A stretch of 64,000 bases of DNA. It comes from Onchidella celtica (Eukaryota > Mollusca > Gastropoda > Systellommatophora > Onchidiidae). Made by a program: the position numbers and the translations under genes. Under the pieces are notes generated by a model. That model was not told the origin of the DNA and did not search any database. It worked only from the letters and a program-made list of their open reading frames with translations. Positions 32,691 to 42,622 of this stretch are shown here, piece after piece; the stretch's first letter is position 1, and each line of letters begins with the position of its first letter. The DNA lies in assembly GCA_963931925.1 (NCBI GenBank), contig OZ007581.1, positions 24,380,543 to 24,444,542 of the forward strand, given 5' to 3'.

Positions 32691-33300
32691 AAAAACACAA
32701 TAATAATCCAGCCTCATATGCGCGCGCGCACACACGGCTCAGACCCCATTTACTAGACATGGCGCACATATTCAATCAATAGTCAAAAATACATTTTAAA
32801 TTAATTTAATGGGTTTTAAAACTATTAAATTTAAAACTGGTGGTGGATTCTAGCTCTTTGATGTTCCATGCCCCAGAGAAACTATTAGACGTACAAACTT
32901 GGTAGAAAGACCGAACACATTTCCTGCTATGATATAAAAGGTGAATTTGACTAAAAGCGCGCAGTCTTACTTCCGTAATACGTCAAGAATAACCCATGGC
33001 GCGTTTTCACAGCGTCTCAGTTACAGGGACACTTGCGGAACAGTTTCGAAAACCAAACCCCGTGTATTAGCTTCCACCGCTAAACTGGTAAAGATTATGA
33101 TTAAAAGCAAACCGAGAAATAATTATCTTGATCTAACACGGCGTTTCTTCGCTGTGTCCTCTGTGATTCTACAAGACCCATAAATAGTTCTTGATCACAG
33201 TTAGGTCAGCAAGACACTGCATTTTACTTCCGGGTCTGAACAGGTTTTGTTTGTTGTTGTTTTTATCATGACAACCAATCTGTCTAGCATAAACAATCTC
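32691..33300. other. Spacer, no gene seen
   Basis: Contains a CGCGCGCACACAC patch near 32719-32735 and AT-rich runs. The open frame at 32941-33183 has no recognisable domain. Confidence 0.5.
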
Positions 33301-33317
33301 TCTCTATATATATTTCT

Positions 33318-33561
33318 AAGAAGGAAGGAGGAGAGGAAAGGAGAGTGACAGACACACAACCAGACAGACAGACAGACGAGAGACCGGGAGAGAGGGGCGA
33401 GACAGCGAGGCGAGAGCGAGAGAGAGGGGGCGAGAGGGCGAGGCGAATGTGAGAGAGAGAGAGGGGGAGGGAGAGAGGCGGACAGAGAGGGAGACAGAGA
33501 GAGAGAGAGAGAGAGGGAGACAGACGGAGAGAGAGAGAGAGACGGACAGAGAGAGAGAAAG

Positions 33562-33617
<56 letters not shown>
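33318..33617. repeat. Purine-rich (GA)n tract
   Basis: GA, GGGA and CAGA runs ending in pure (AG)n at about 33566-33615. It lies about 450 bp upstream of the nested retrotransposons. Confidence 0.95.
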
Positions 33618-33621
<4 letters not shown>

Positions 33622-34065
33622 ATGAGATAGTTATAGGGCCACTTTAGTTTGATGATACGACGTATTTTTTACCTCACGAGGGGCTCAACGTCTGCAAGCT
33701 AGTCCGATTTCTCAGACTTTTCATTCATTCATTCATTAACTTGTGTTTTGCTCCTAAAGCGGAGGTTTACCCGATGCCAAATACAACAAATATCTTCTTT
33801 TTGCCATAATTTAACTTCATCTCCTTTTATCCTCTCCTTCGCTCAGAAACACCCAAGCATTATGCTGTACTCCACACAAAATGAATATTGAATTTCCTCC
33901 TCACGTGGGTGTTTCTGGTCGACACGGACGAAAGAAGATCGATTATTGAACATTAAAACAATGCAATCTGTCGTACTGACAAACACAAAGCCTGGTCCTC
34001 ATTTTTCTTTCTACATTCGCTTTTAAGAACCCTTTAAACTTCAGTTTCATACACTTCAGATGATC
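33618..34065. other. Spacer before the retrotransposon, no gene seen
   Basis: AT-rich sequence with an ATTC tetranucleotide run at about 33720-33737. The last bases, CTAGA (34066-34070), are the target duplication of the following element. Confidence 0.6.
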
Positions 34066-34070
34066 CTAGA
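34066..34070. repeat. Target-site duplication CTAGA, left copy
   Basis: CTAGA immediately precedes the 5' LTR; the matching CTAGA at 47720-47724 immediately follows the split 3' LTR. Five-bp duplications are normal for Ty3/gypsy integrase. Confidence 0.9.
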
Positions 34071-34686
34071 TGTAGCATCTGCAAGCTATCCCTTGCCCTC
34101 CCCCGTTTTCGTCTTACACTGGTGAGCATGTGTTCATTTCTTCTTTCATTTTATTGTTGACGACCGCCAGAGTGTACTGTACTCCGTGACCTGACCTTCT
34201 TTTCTAGTGAGTAGTTTTTTTCCTCGCTCGCTTGTTGTCAGGTGTTTTGACTCGTTCAGTAAATATTAGTATGTTCCCGAACATTCGATAACACTGTGGA
34301 TAAGAATGTTTACGCCAGATTTGGCCTTGAGTGATGTAACCTGATGACGTATTGATGCGTGATTGGTTAGTTTGTGCGAGGGCAAAGGTAACGTTTATTT
34401 CGGGAACTTTCTGTAGGAATGTTTATATATATAGACCTGTGTGAGTGGTTGGTGGGGTGAGTAAGTGAGTTTCCTTTTGTGTGGCGTAGATATTTAGTTT
34501 CGCTGGCGTCTTCCTAGTAATTTATTGTTCACTATACAGTTATTAAACTTTAGTATTATTTAATCTATCGTCGGATCTCGTGTTTATTTATTCTACAGCT
34601 GTAATAGTTTCGTTTTCTAAAGGGTTGTAGTTAGATCAACTAACTCCCCCCTACTATAACGTGCTAGAACAACCTCAGCTGTTACA
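34071..34686 (+). promoter_or_regulatory. 5' LTR of the outer element
   Basis: 616 bp bounded by TG and CA. A TATA-like TATATATATA lies at 34423-34432 and an ATTAAA polyadenylation signal variant at 34542-34547. This order gives a plausible U3-R-U5 layout with transcription starting near 34455. The regulatory roles are inferred from position and motif only. Confidence 0.8.
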
Positions 34687-34689
34687 TAT

Positions 34690-34707
34690 TGGGGGCTCGT
34701 CCGGGAT
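34690..34707 (+). other. Primer binding site, tRNA-Pro type
   Basis: TGGGGGCTCGTCCGGGAT lies three bases after the 5' LTR. It is the 18-base tRNA-Pro primer site familiar from murine leukaemia virus, and is complementary to the 3' end of tRNA-Pro. It would prime minus-strand cDNA synthesis. Confidence 0.9.
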
Positions 34708-34794
34708 CCGACCATATTCGAGCGGACCAGATCTAAATTACTAGATTTATTTACATAGTTTACAGTAGAATATCATCGACAAGCTATCTACAAC

Positions 34795-37509
34795 ATGTCG
34801 GAGGTTATTGGAAGGCTTAGCCAGGAAGCGGACGCTATGGAGCTCACTGGGCAGGAGAGACGGGACTACCTCCGTGAAGGCCTGGAAAGAGAAAGACAGC
34901 TGGAGGCTCAACGACAGGAGAAGGAGGCTGAACGACAGGCTCGGGAGAAGGAGGCTGAACGACAGGCTCGGGAGAAGGAGATGAACCACGAGTTGGAGAT
35001 GGAGAAGATCCGCCAGCAACGTGGAGGCAACGACTCAGCGCAGAAGACCGACGACCACGCCAGTTCTAAGAGACCCAAGTTACCTGCATTTCAGGACAAG
35101 AAGGACGATCTGGATAGCTGGTTGTGGTTGCTGCGGTTTGAGAGGTTTGCCGAGACAGCTGAATGGCCCAGATCCACCTGGACGACATCACTGTCTGCCC
35201 TGCTGACCGGGAGAGCTTTGGAGTGCTTCTGCAGACTACCGATCGACGAAGCCAAGGACTACGACAAGGTCAAGGAAGCGTTGCAGAAGAGGTACAACCT
35301 GTCAGAGGACGGATACCGATTCATGTTCAGACAAGGTAAGCCTGAAGATGGAGAAGATGTTGGAATGTTTTTGACCAGGATCAAGACCTATCTAGAGAGG
35401 TGGATAAAGCTGTCGAAGACGGAGGAGACCTATGAAGGAGTGAGAGATCTGTTCGTCAGAGAGCAATTCATGGATGCCTGCCCACCAGACCTTGCAACCC
35501 ATGTGAGGGAGAGGAAACCAAAGACGCTACAGGACATCGCAGATTCAGCGGAGGCGTACCTGGTAGCGAGGAACCGGACGCTCAGCGGGAGCGCCAGACT
35601 GCAGAGCCGGCCAGTGCGACAGAGGCCCAACGGAGACAGAAGCCCACAGGTCTGCCATAGGTGCCAGAGGCCGGGACACAAGGCGACGGAGTGTCGTACA
35701 AAGTTAAACGACAAAGGTGAGTTGAAATGTTACCTTTGTGGAAAGCCAGGCCACGTTCGGAGGATGTGTCCAGCCCAGAAGGATATGGGACGAGGCAAGC
35801 CGAACAAGGCGGCGGCGGCCGTAGTTATAGCGGCGGACGAGTCGTCAAGACAAGATGCGACGACGGCTGACACCAGCATCAACGTTCAAGCGGTAATGAA
35901 GGACTGGAAGCTACAGTTAGCGGTGCCTGTTACGTGCGGAGGATGCAGTGACGGAAGGACCGTGGAGAAACTGAAGTTACCAGTGATGAAGGGCTTGATT
36001 GGGAATCGAGCGGTAGATGTCCTAAGAGATACCGGCTGTGAAGGTGTAGTGGTGCGGCGAGCACTGGTGGACGACGGACAGCTCACCGGTGGGAAGAAAC
36101 TTATCGCGAGGATCGATAACTCCTTGCTAGCGGCGGAGGAAGCCGTTATCGACGTGAAGACGCCTTACCTGACGGGCAAAGTGACGGCGCTGTGTCTCCC
36201 GGAGACCATCTGCGACCTAGTAGTCGGGAACGTGGACGGAGCGAAGGATCCGTACGACCCTGATACTGAGGTGATGGTAGGAGCGGTGACCACGAGGGCC
36301 CAGGAGAAGAGGAAGGACCGGTCTACGTCGCTGAAGGTGCCGAGGGCAGAACGGCACGCGGGAGTGGATAGAGAGGAACTTATCCGACTCCAAGAAGAAG
36401 ACGAAGTCATTAGGAAGTTAGGGCAGAAGAAGATCCCAACTAATAGAGGCAATAAATCTGTTCATTTTGAGAAACATGGAGGAGTACTGTACCGGATCTA
36501 CAAGGACCTGAGACAGGCGACGGTTATAAGGCAAGTGGTACTACCCGAGAAACTGAGAGAGTATGTACTGAGTGTAGCCCACGACTCGATCGTCGGAGGA
36601 CACCTCGGCGTGAAGAAAACCAAAGACAGAGTTATGAGCAATTTTTATTGGCCTGGAATTGAAGGTGACGTCGCGAGATACTGCCGCTCATGCGACATAT
36701 GCCAGAGGACGGTGAACAAAGGAGCGACCCCAAAGGTGCACCTGCAGAGTATGCCAGTAGTGGACGTACCATTTAGGCGAGTGGCCGTGGACTTAGTAGG
36801 ACCTATCGACCCCCCAAGTGAAGGTGGACATCGGTATATCCTGGTGTACATAGACTACGCTACTCGCTACCCTGAAGCCACACCCTTGAAGAAGATCGAC
36901 GCAGAAACGGTAGCAGAAGCCTTAGTGAACATCTACAGCCGTTTGGGTGTGCCCGAAGAGATCTTGTCCGACCAAGGGACCCAGTTTATGTCAGATGTCA
37001 TGAAGGAAACGAATAGACTACTGGGAATTCGACAGTCGACCACTACAGTCAACCACCCTATGTGCAACGGGTTGGTGGAGCGATTCAACGGCACACTGAA
37101 GAAAACATTGAGACGGCTGTGCGCAGAGCAACCCAAGCAGTGGCACAGATACATCAACCCGCTGCTCTTCGCATATCGTGAAGTTCCCCAAGAGTCGACC
37201 AAGTTTGCCCCATTCGAGTTGCTGTATGGGAGAACTGTTAGAGGACCAATGCACATTTTACGACAACTATGGACCAAGGACGTAGAGGAGCCGGAAACGA
37301 AGACCAGTTACCAGTACGTCATGGAACTACGTGAGAGGCTGGAGGACACATGGAAGTTAGCGACGGAAGAACTCTCCAAGGCTCAAGGTAGACAGAAGAC
37401 CTACTACGACCGGAAGGCGCGAGAGAGGAAGTTCCGCCCCGGAGATGAAGTGTTGGTGCTACTGCCGACGAACACTAACAAGCTCCTAGTCCAATGGAAG
37501 GGACCATAA
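34795..37509 (+). CDS. Gag-protease-integrase polyprotein (outer element)
   Basis: 904 residues; ATG is 109 bp after the LTR and is the first in frame. Residues ~20-75: Glu/Arg/Lys/Gln coiled coil with a 27-bp coding repeat. Residues ~95-265: capsid-like region whose end (LFVREQFMDACPPDLATHVR then a KPKTLQDIADSAEAY block) resembles the SCAN fold. Zinc knuckles CHRCQRPGHKATEC (~286) and CYLCGKPGHVRRMC (~312). Protease Asp412-Thr-Gly with DLVVGNV downstream. Integrase zinc site H596, H603, C633, C636 and catalytic D666, D726, E762 with exact 35-residue D-E spacing. The frame stops right after WKGP, inside the GPY/F module; coding resumes in the +1 frame toward RT. Gag packages RNA, protease matures the polyprotein and integrase inserts cDNA. 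Integrase before RT is the unusual feature. Confidence 0.93.
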   Translation: MSEVIGRLSQEADAMELTGQERRDYLREGLERERQLEAQRQEKEAERQAREKEAERQAREKEMNHELEMEKIRQQRGGNDSAQKTDDHASSKRPKLPAFQDKKDDLDSWLWLLRFERFAETAEWPRSTWTTSLSALLTGRALECFCRLPIDEAKDYDKVKEALQKRYNLSEDGYRFMFRQGKPEDGEDVGMFLTRIKTYLERWIKLSKTEETYEGVRDLFVREQFMDACPPDLATHVRERKPKTLQDIADSAEAYLVARNRTLSGSARLQSRPVRQRPNGDRSPQVCHRCQRPGHKATECRTKLNDKGELKCYLCGKPGHVRRMCPAQKDMGRGKPNKAAAAVVIAADESSRQDATTADTSINVQAVMKDWKLQLAVPVTCGGCSDGRTVEKLKLPVMKGLIGNRAVDVLRDTGCEGVVVRRALVDDGQLTGGKKLIARIDNSLLAAEEAVIDVKTPYLTGKVTALCLPETICDLVVGNVDGAKDPYDPDTEVMVGAVTTRAQEKRKDRSTSLKVPRAERHAGVDREELIRLQEEDEVIRKLGQKKIPTNRGNKSVHFEKHGGVLYRIYKDLRQATVIRQVVLPEKLREYVLSVAHDSIVGGHLGVKKTKDRVMSNFYWPGIEGDVARYCRSCDICQRTVNKGATPKVHLQSMPVVDVPFRRVAVDLVGPIDPPSEGGHRYILVYIDYATRYPEATPLKKIDAETVAEALVNIYSRLGVPEEILSDQGTQFMSDVMKETNRLLGIRQSTTTVNHPMCNGLVERFNGTLKKTLRRLCAEQPKQWHRYINPLLFAYREVPQESTKFAPFELLYGRTVRGPMHILRQLWTKDVEEPETKTSYQYVMELRERLEDTWKLATEELSKAQGRQKTYYDRKARERKFRPGDEVLVLLPTNTNKLLVQWKGP

Positions 37510-39298
37510 TTATAAGGTAGTCTCAGTTGTCGGTGTCAACGACTATAGAGTCAAGATGGGTGCAAAAGAAAAGACCTTGCACGCCAACCTCATCAAGAGA
37601 TACATTCCAAGGACGTCAAAAGCAGCAGCAGTGGTAATGGAATCGAGACCTGTTGTGACCGAGATGTGTGGGATGGACAACAGTAGGAGAGATACCACGC
37701 CTGAACATGTCAACGCCATAAAGGACGGCGGCGGTGATAGTGCTGAGACTGTACTGGCAGAGGACGACATGATGGACAAGAGTCAACCCGTGGAGTCAGC
37801 TGGCATGACAATCATCGAGGACTGCGACCTGGAAGGCGACAACGGTGGAACGACGGAGGACCTTGCCGACCTAGGAAGCTGGGACCAGAAGGAAAGCTAC
37901 AGAGATGTCCAGTATGGAACGCAACTGACATCGGAACAACGTCAAGAACTCTGCGATGTGGTGAAGAATTACCAGCACGTCTTCACCAATCTCCCTGGAT
38001 GCTGTCAGTTGGGTGAACATCGCATCGACCTGACGACAGAAGTACCAGTTCGTCAACGACCATACCCGGTGCCCTACGCTATGCGCGACTCCTTGAAGGA
38101 GGAGCTTACCACCATGGAACGGCTGGGCATCATTCGAAGGAGCTCATCAGCTTATGCTTCACCTATTGTTGTCGTCAAGAAGAAGGACGGATCCAACCGA
38201 GTCTGCATCGACTACAGGAGGTTAAACAAGATCACAGTATTCGACCCTCATCCGACAGCAGCGCCATCGGAAGTGTTTCAGAGTCTATCGAGAGGAAAAT
38301 TATTCTCTCGGATTGACCTGAGCAAGGGATACTGGCAAGTGAAAGTTCGAGAGCAAGACATTCCCAAGACGGCGTTCGTCACCATGGGCGAGCACTATGA
38401 ATTCATTCGGATGCCTTTTGGGACGATGAACTCAGGAGCCACGCTGAACAGGATCGTAAAGCCATTGATCCGTGGAATGAACAATGTGACAGCATATGTG
38501 GACGACCTGCTGATTCATACAGAGACATTCGACGAGCATGTGAAGACTCTCAAGGACTTACTGCAGAGGATGGACCAAGCTGGATTAACTGCAAGACCAT
38601 CGAAGTGTCTGATTGGAACGTCTGAAGTAGACTTTGTTGGACACTTAGTGGGAGAAGGTATGATTGGCCTGTTAGAAGAGAATGTATGTCAGGTACGAGA
38701 CGCACCCAGACCCACCACTAAGAAGGAAGTGAAAGCATTCTTAGGATTAGTGGGATATTACCATGAATTTATTCCTAACTTTTCAGCGATTGCATCACCA
38801 TTGTCTGATTTACTTAGAAAGGGTCAGCCCAATATAGTTCAGTGGGATGAAATGCAGGAGAAAGCGTACACCTCTTTGAAGAATGTCATTATCTCCAAAC
38901 CCGTGTTATGTTTGCCAGATTTTTCCAAAGAGTTTGTCTTAGCAACTGATGCATCAGATCGCGGATTAGGCGCTAGTCTTATGCAGGAACACGAGGGAAA
39001 GTTGTACCCTGTGGCATATGCTAGTCGTAAGCTATTGCCTCGTGAGACAAAATATTCGGTCTCAGAGCGCGAATGTTTAGCTATTGTTTGGGCTGTAAAA
39101 AAGTTTACTTTGTATTTGTATGGAAAGGAGTTTGTGCTCCAAACTGACCATCGGTCATTAGAGTTTTTGAACTCTGCCAAGTTTGACAGTCCAAAGTTAT
39201 TACGATGGAGTTTATTTTTACAGTCTTATCGATTCAGGATTCACTACGTAAAAGGCAGAGAAAATGTCTGTGCCGATTTCCTGAGCAGGGTATTTTAA
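37508..39298 (+). CDS. Reverse transcriptase-RNase H (outer element)
   Basis: The first Met is at 37556 (580 residues), but the frame is open from 37508 and its first codons continue the integrase C-terminus broken by the preceding stop. The Met is therefore probably not a natural start. RT motifs: VVVKKKDGSNRVCIDYRRLN, D254 in RIDLSKGYWQVKV, MPFGTMNSGATLNRI and the active site Y314-V-D-D. The connection has FLGLVGYYHEFIPNFSAIAS. RNase H: D465 in ATDASDRGLGASL, Glu in SERECLAIVWAV, and QTDHRSLEFL. It ends ENVCADFLSRVF. All expected catalytic residues are present. It converts genomic RNA into DNA and degrades the RNA template. No integrase follows it, confirming the pol order. It would need a +1 shift or an internal start to be made. 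Confidence 0.92.
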   Translation, partial: NYKVVSVVGVNDYRVKMGAKEKTLHANLIKRYIPRTSKAAAVVMESRPVVTEMCGMDNSRRDTTPEHVNAIKDGGGDSAETVLAEDDMMDKSQPVESAGMTIIEDCDLEGDNGGTTEDLADLGSWDQKESYRDVQYGTQLTSEQRQELCDVVKNYQHVFTNLPGCCQLGEHRIDLTTEVPVRQRPYPVPYAMRDSLKEELTTMERLGIIRRSSSAYASPIVVVKKKDGSNRVCIDYRRLNKITVFDPHPTAAPSEVFQSLSRGKLFSRIDLSKGYWQVKVREQDIPKTAFVTMGEHYEFIRMPFGTMNSGATLNRIVKPLIRGMNNVTAYVDDLLIHTETFDEHVKTLKDLLQRMDQAGLTARPSKCLIGTSEVDFVGHLVGEGMIGLLEENVCQVRDAPRPTTKKEVKAFLGLVGYYHEFIPNFSAIASPLSDLLRKGQPNIVQWDEMQEKAYTSLKNVIISKPVLCLPDFSKEFVLATDASDRGLGASLMQEHEGKLYPVAYASRKLLPRETKYSVSERECLAIVWAVKKFTLYLYGKEFVLQTDHRSLEFLNSAKFDSPKLLRWSLFLQSYRFRIHYVKGRENVCADFLSRVF

Positions 39299-40069
39299 AG
39301 TAGTACACTATCAGTGAAATGCATTGTAACCCATACTTTTGCCTACTAGATGAATTTCTAGGACGGCAGTATTGTACTGTAATTGGGGACATAGCTCATC
39401 TGTGACTGAATATTGAATTGATGGCTGATAGAGAGTCATGATGTGTTAGTCACATTTTGATTTTATGCTATGTCATATTAGTTACCAATGGAACTTGGTG
39501 TAATTTTTGGAAAATGTAACCCAAATGGGGACTGCGAGCAAGCAGTGTTTGTGTTATATTGCAATGTTGTAACTTGTTTTGACCTAATATGATGAAGAAG
39601 GACCCTAATCAGTGGTCGGTATGTATTGGTATTTTTGCCATTGTACGTATGAGTTATACATTTTGGAGATAACCATGTTATGTACAACAAGTTATATGGT
39701 ATGATTCGTGCACGAAGCATTGTGTAAACGATGGGCCATCGTTTCACCTTATATGATTTGTAATAATATCATTGACCATTGTTTCACCACAGTGGTGGCG
39801 TTGTGTTATTTTGACTAGTAGGCCTAATGTTTACTATTGGGAAGCAATGACGGTATTGTATTAGTTATGGTATTAGTGATACAAAGTACACTGCATTGTA
39901 TTGTATTTGTGATGACATTCGGGAAGACACTGAAATTGTTATTAATTGTAATAGAATTAGCAACTACCGTTGTGAGATTGGGAGTACTGTAAGATTGTTA
40001 TTTCAAGATATTGCAGACGCTGAATAATGTTTTGGAGTTGAAAAATATTCAACTTAAATTGGGGAGTTG
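39299..40069 (+). other. 3' untranslated region and polypurine tract (outer element)
   Basis: 770 bp between RNase H and the 3' LTR without an open frame of note, so no envelope gene. GGGGAGTTG at 40061-40069 directly abuts the LTR and is the likely polypurine primer for plus-strand synthesis, though it is interrupted by TT. Confidence 0.65.
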
Positions 40070-40535
40070 TGTAGCATCTGCAAGCTATCCCTTGCCCTCC
40101 CCCGTTTTCGTCTTACACTGGTGAGCATGTGTTCATTTCTTCTTTCATTTTATTGTTGACGACCGCCAGAGTGTACTGTACTCCGTGACCTGACCTTCTT
40201 TTCTAGTGAGTAGTTTTTTTCCTCGCTCGCTTGTTGTCAGGTGTTTTGACTCGTTCAGTAAATATTAGTATGTTCCCGAACATTCGATAACACTGTGGAT
40301 AAGAATGTTTACGCCAGATTTGGCCTTGAGTGATGTAACCTGATGACGTATTGATGCGTGATTGGTTAGTTTGTGCGAGGGCAAAGGTAACGTTTATTTC
40401 GGGAACTTTCTGTAGGAATGTTTATATATATAGACCTGTGTGAGTGGTTGGTGGGGTGAGTAAGTGAGTTTCCTTTTGTGTGGCGTAGATATTTAGTTTC
40501 GCTGGCGTCTTCCTAGTAATTTATTGTTCACTATA
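40070..40535 (+). promoter_or_regulatory. 3' LTR of the outer element, left part
   Basis: First 466 bp of the 3' LTR, including the TATA-like run. It ends at CTATA (40531-40535), the target duplicated on insertion of the inner element. The remaining 150 bp resume at 47570. Confidence 0.93.
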
Positions 40536-41650
40536 TGTCACGAGTGGAGTGAGTGCAATTAAGGGGATTGCTACAGAGCGGGTGTAGAGTAAGAAGGGCT
40601 CACAGTAGACAGCAAGTTAAGCGTGCTGTTGTGAGTAGTGGGGGGGTCTGAATGAGGCGAAAGCGCGGTATTACTATCACTGCAAGTTAGAAGGTCCGAC
40701 GGAGCGGACCTGTGAATAAGAGCCCATCGGGCGGACATAAAGGGAGCAGTCGAGAAGACTAGTGGAAGAGTCTTTCCAGTAATGACTGGTATGTAGAACG
40801 TTGATTGATTATTATGATTGATGTATTATATTATATTCGCCTATTACCATGATGTGAATAAGTATATGTGAGGAATGTGGAAGTCCTTGATATTGGATAT
40901 AGCAATGTGCGCCATGAGCGATAGATGAAAGTGAGTTCATGGATTTGTAGCGCGAGTGAGTAGTGTGTACTCCGATGGAGGTGTGTTACCGTAAGATGTG
41001 TGGTGAGGGAAAGGTGAACTAGTGTGTGTACGCTTCATGGATTGTAAGGAGAGGTGGAGTGAATAGAAATGGTAGGGTATTATACCAATGTAATGTTATT
41101 CTTGTAGGTGTCGGGGACGGGCCGAAGAGCCACCTCGATGAGCACAAGTGATAGGCCAGCATAGGGCCGGAGGCCATACATAGGCCAGAAGTGAGACTGT
41201 CGGTGCAGGACAGTAGAGGCACATAAAGTCGTGGCAGTCAGGCCACGGACAGGAACGTAGATATGAGAGTGAATGAGATACTATATTATTGCCATGATGA
41301 TGGGCAAGTGAACTGATAAGGTGTATGACAATAGGAAGGTGATGTTGAGAGTCTGCGGTGCCAGTGAATCATTAATGTACTATTAAGACCCTGAGGGGAG
41401 AGGCTGAGGCCGAAGTGCCTTTAGGAGTAACTACCGGATTGTGGATCCGAGGGAGAGTGTGTGTGAGAATAGGGCCGTTGTACGGCAGTTCATTTCAATA
41501 ATATAATGTATGTAATTGCGCTATTATATGTATAATTAGGTTTAATAAATGTGTGAGTCTGATGGATTGTTCTGTTAAGTGTTAACTTGTTTGTTCGTGA
41601 TTGTTGTCCTGTCATAACTTATTGCATCTCCCAGTCTGGGATTTGTGACA
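40536..41650 (+). promoter_or_regulatory. 5' LTR of the inner element
   Basis: 1115 bp with an AATAAA polyadenylation signal at 41544-41549. The LTR is long for a Ty3/gypsy element. No start site can be fixed by eye. Because this LTR lies downstream of the outer element's coding region on the same strand, its AATAAA could end outer-element transcripts. Confidence 0.88.
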
Positions 41651-41690
41651 CTGGGGGCTCGTCCGTTGTGACACTGGGGGCTCGTCCTGT
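41643..41690 (+). repeat. Tandem duplication of LTR end plus tRNA-Pro primer site
   Basis: A 23-bp unit starting TTGTGACACTGGGGGCTCGT occurs at 41643-41665 and again from 41666. Two primer-site-like segments result: TGGGGGCTCGTCCG at 41652-41665 and TGGGGGCTCGTCC at 41675-41687. Each matches only the first 13-14 bases of the tRNA-Pro primer site. The duplication probably arose during reverse transcription. Confidence 0.85.
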
Positions 41691-42622
41691 TTACCTGTGG
41701 TCATTTTGACATTGTGTATTCGTTATATCTAGTTGTTTTTCTGTTGTGCTAGGAATTCATGCTGTTGTCTTTGTTCGTGGGATGAATGGAATTTTCATGA
41801 TATGATTTATGTATATTTATAGATAGGTAGTGATGCATGTATTTTGATGAATATGTATTAATGTGTACTTAAATTTCTGCAGAGTGGGTGTGCCAGCCTG
41901 AGGAGTCAAGCGGCCAGAGCTCCGATTAAGGGGAGGAGTTAAACTCAAAATTTGAAAGTTAAGTAAAAGTGAAAATTTTGTACCCTGGATTGTGGGCTGT
42001 TCCTTTAATCTGTCTTTTTCCCTGTTTTTGCTGTTTTTGTTGTCGTTATAGATTATACGGGCGGTGGCGCGGGTTTGCTGTGGTGAGCGTAGTTTGTCCT
42101 CTTCGGGAGGTGGGCTAATCTAGGAACTTCGTTCATCACAGTGAACAGTTCTATAGGGACCTGTATTTTTGTTTAGATTGTGCCGTTCCATCTTCCTCGT
42201 TGTTTTAGGAAGACGTTTCTCTTGTCCCTCTCTTCCCTATTTGTAGATACGTTCTTTTTTTTCAGACTCTGTTCTTGTTCGTACCGTGTTGTGTAATCGG
42301 CGTAGTAGGTTGCATTTTTTTTTCCATTATAGTTTTTTTTTGTAGAAGCTTTGTCCTAGTCTGGTTCGTTGTCCTTGACGTACTTGTGGTCCTTCTACTG
42401 TATTTCTTCATTCTTGTCGTTCTATTTTCTTTTATAATTAATAGTGCTATACATTTTATAGATATAGAATTAGTTGTGCTGTAAAGGTAAATTTCTGAAT
42501 TGTATTTGAGACAACTGGGTATTGTTATATCTGGTGTGATCTCAGGTCTCTGGTCGTATCGTAGTGATCATACCGACAGGTTGGTCGTCTTATAATAGAT
42601 ACCATAACCATAAATCTGTGAA
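41690..42622 (+). other. Leader region of the inner element
   Basis: About 0.93 kb between primer site and gag, T-rich toward its end. A 69-codon hydrophobic frame at 42275-42484 is probably chance. A leader of this length would include packaging signals in a typical retroelement, but none can be identified by eye. Confidence 0.5.

Noticed and set aside
39299..40069. Possible envelope gene after RNase H in the outer element
   Set aside because: No open frame of adequate length on the plus strand; the region is an untranslated tail.
42275..42484. Hydrophobic 69-codon frame in the inner element's leader
   Set aside because: T-rich sequence gives Val/Phe/Leu by composition; no relative in the outer element.
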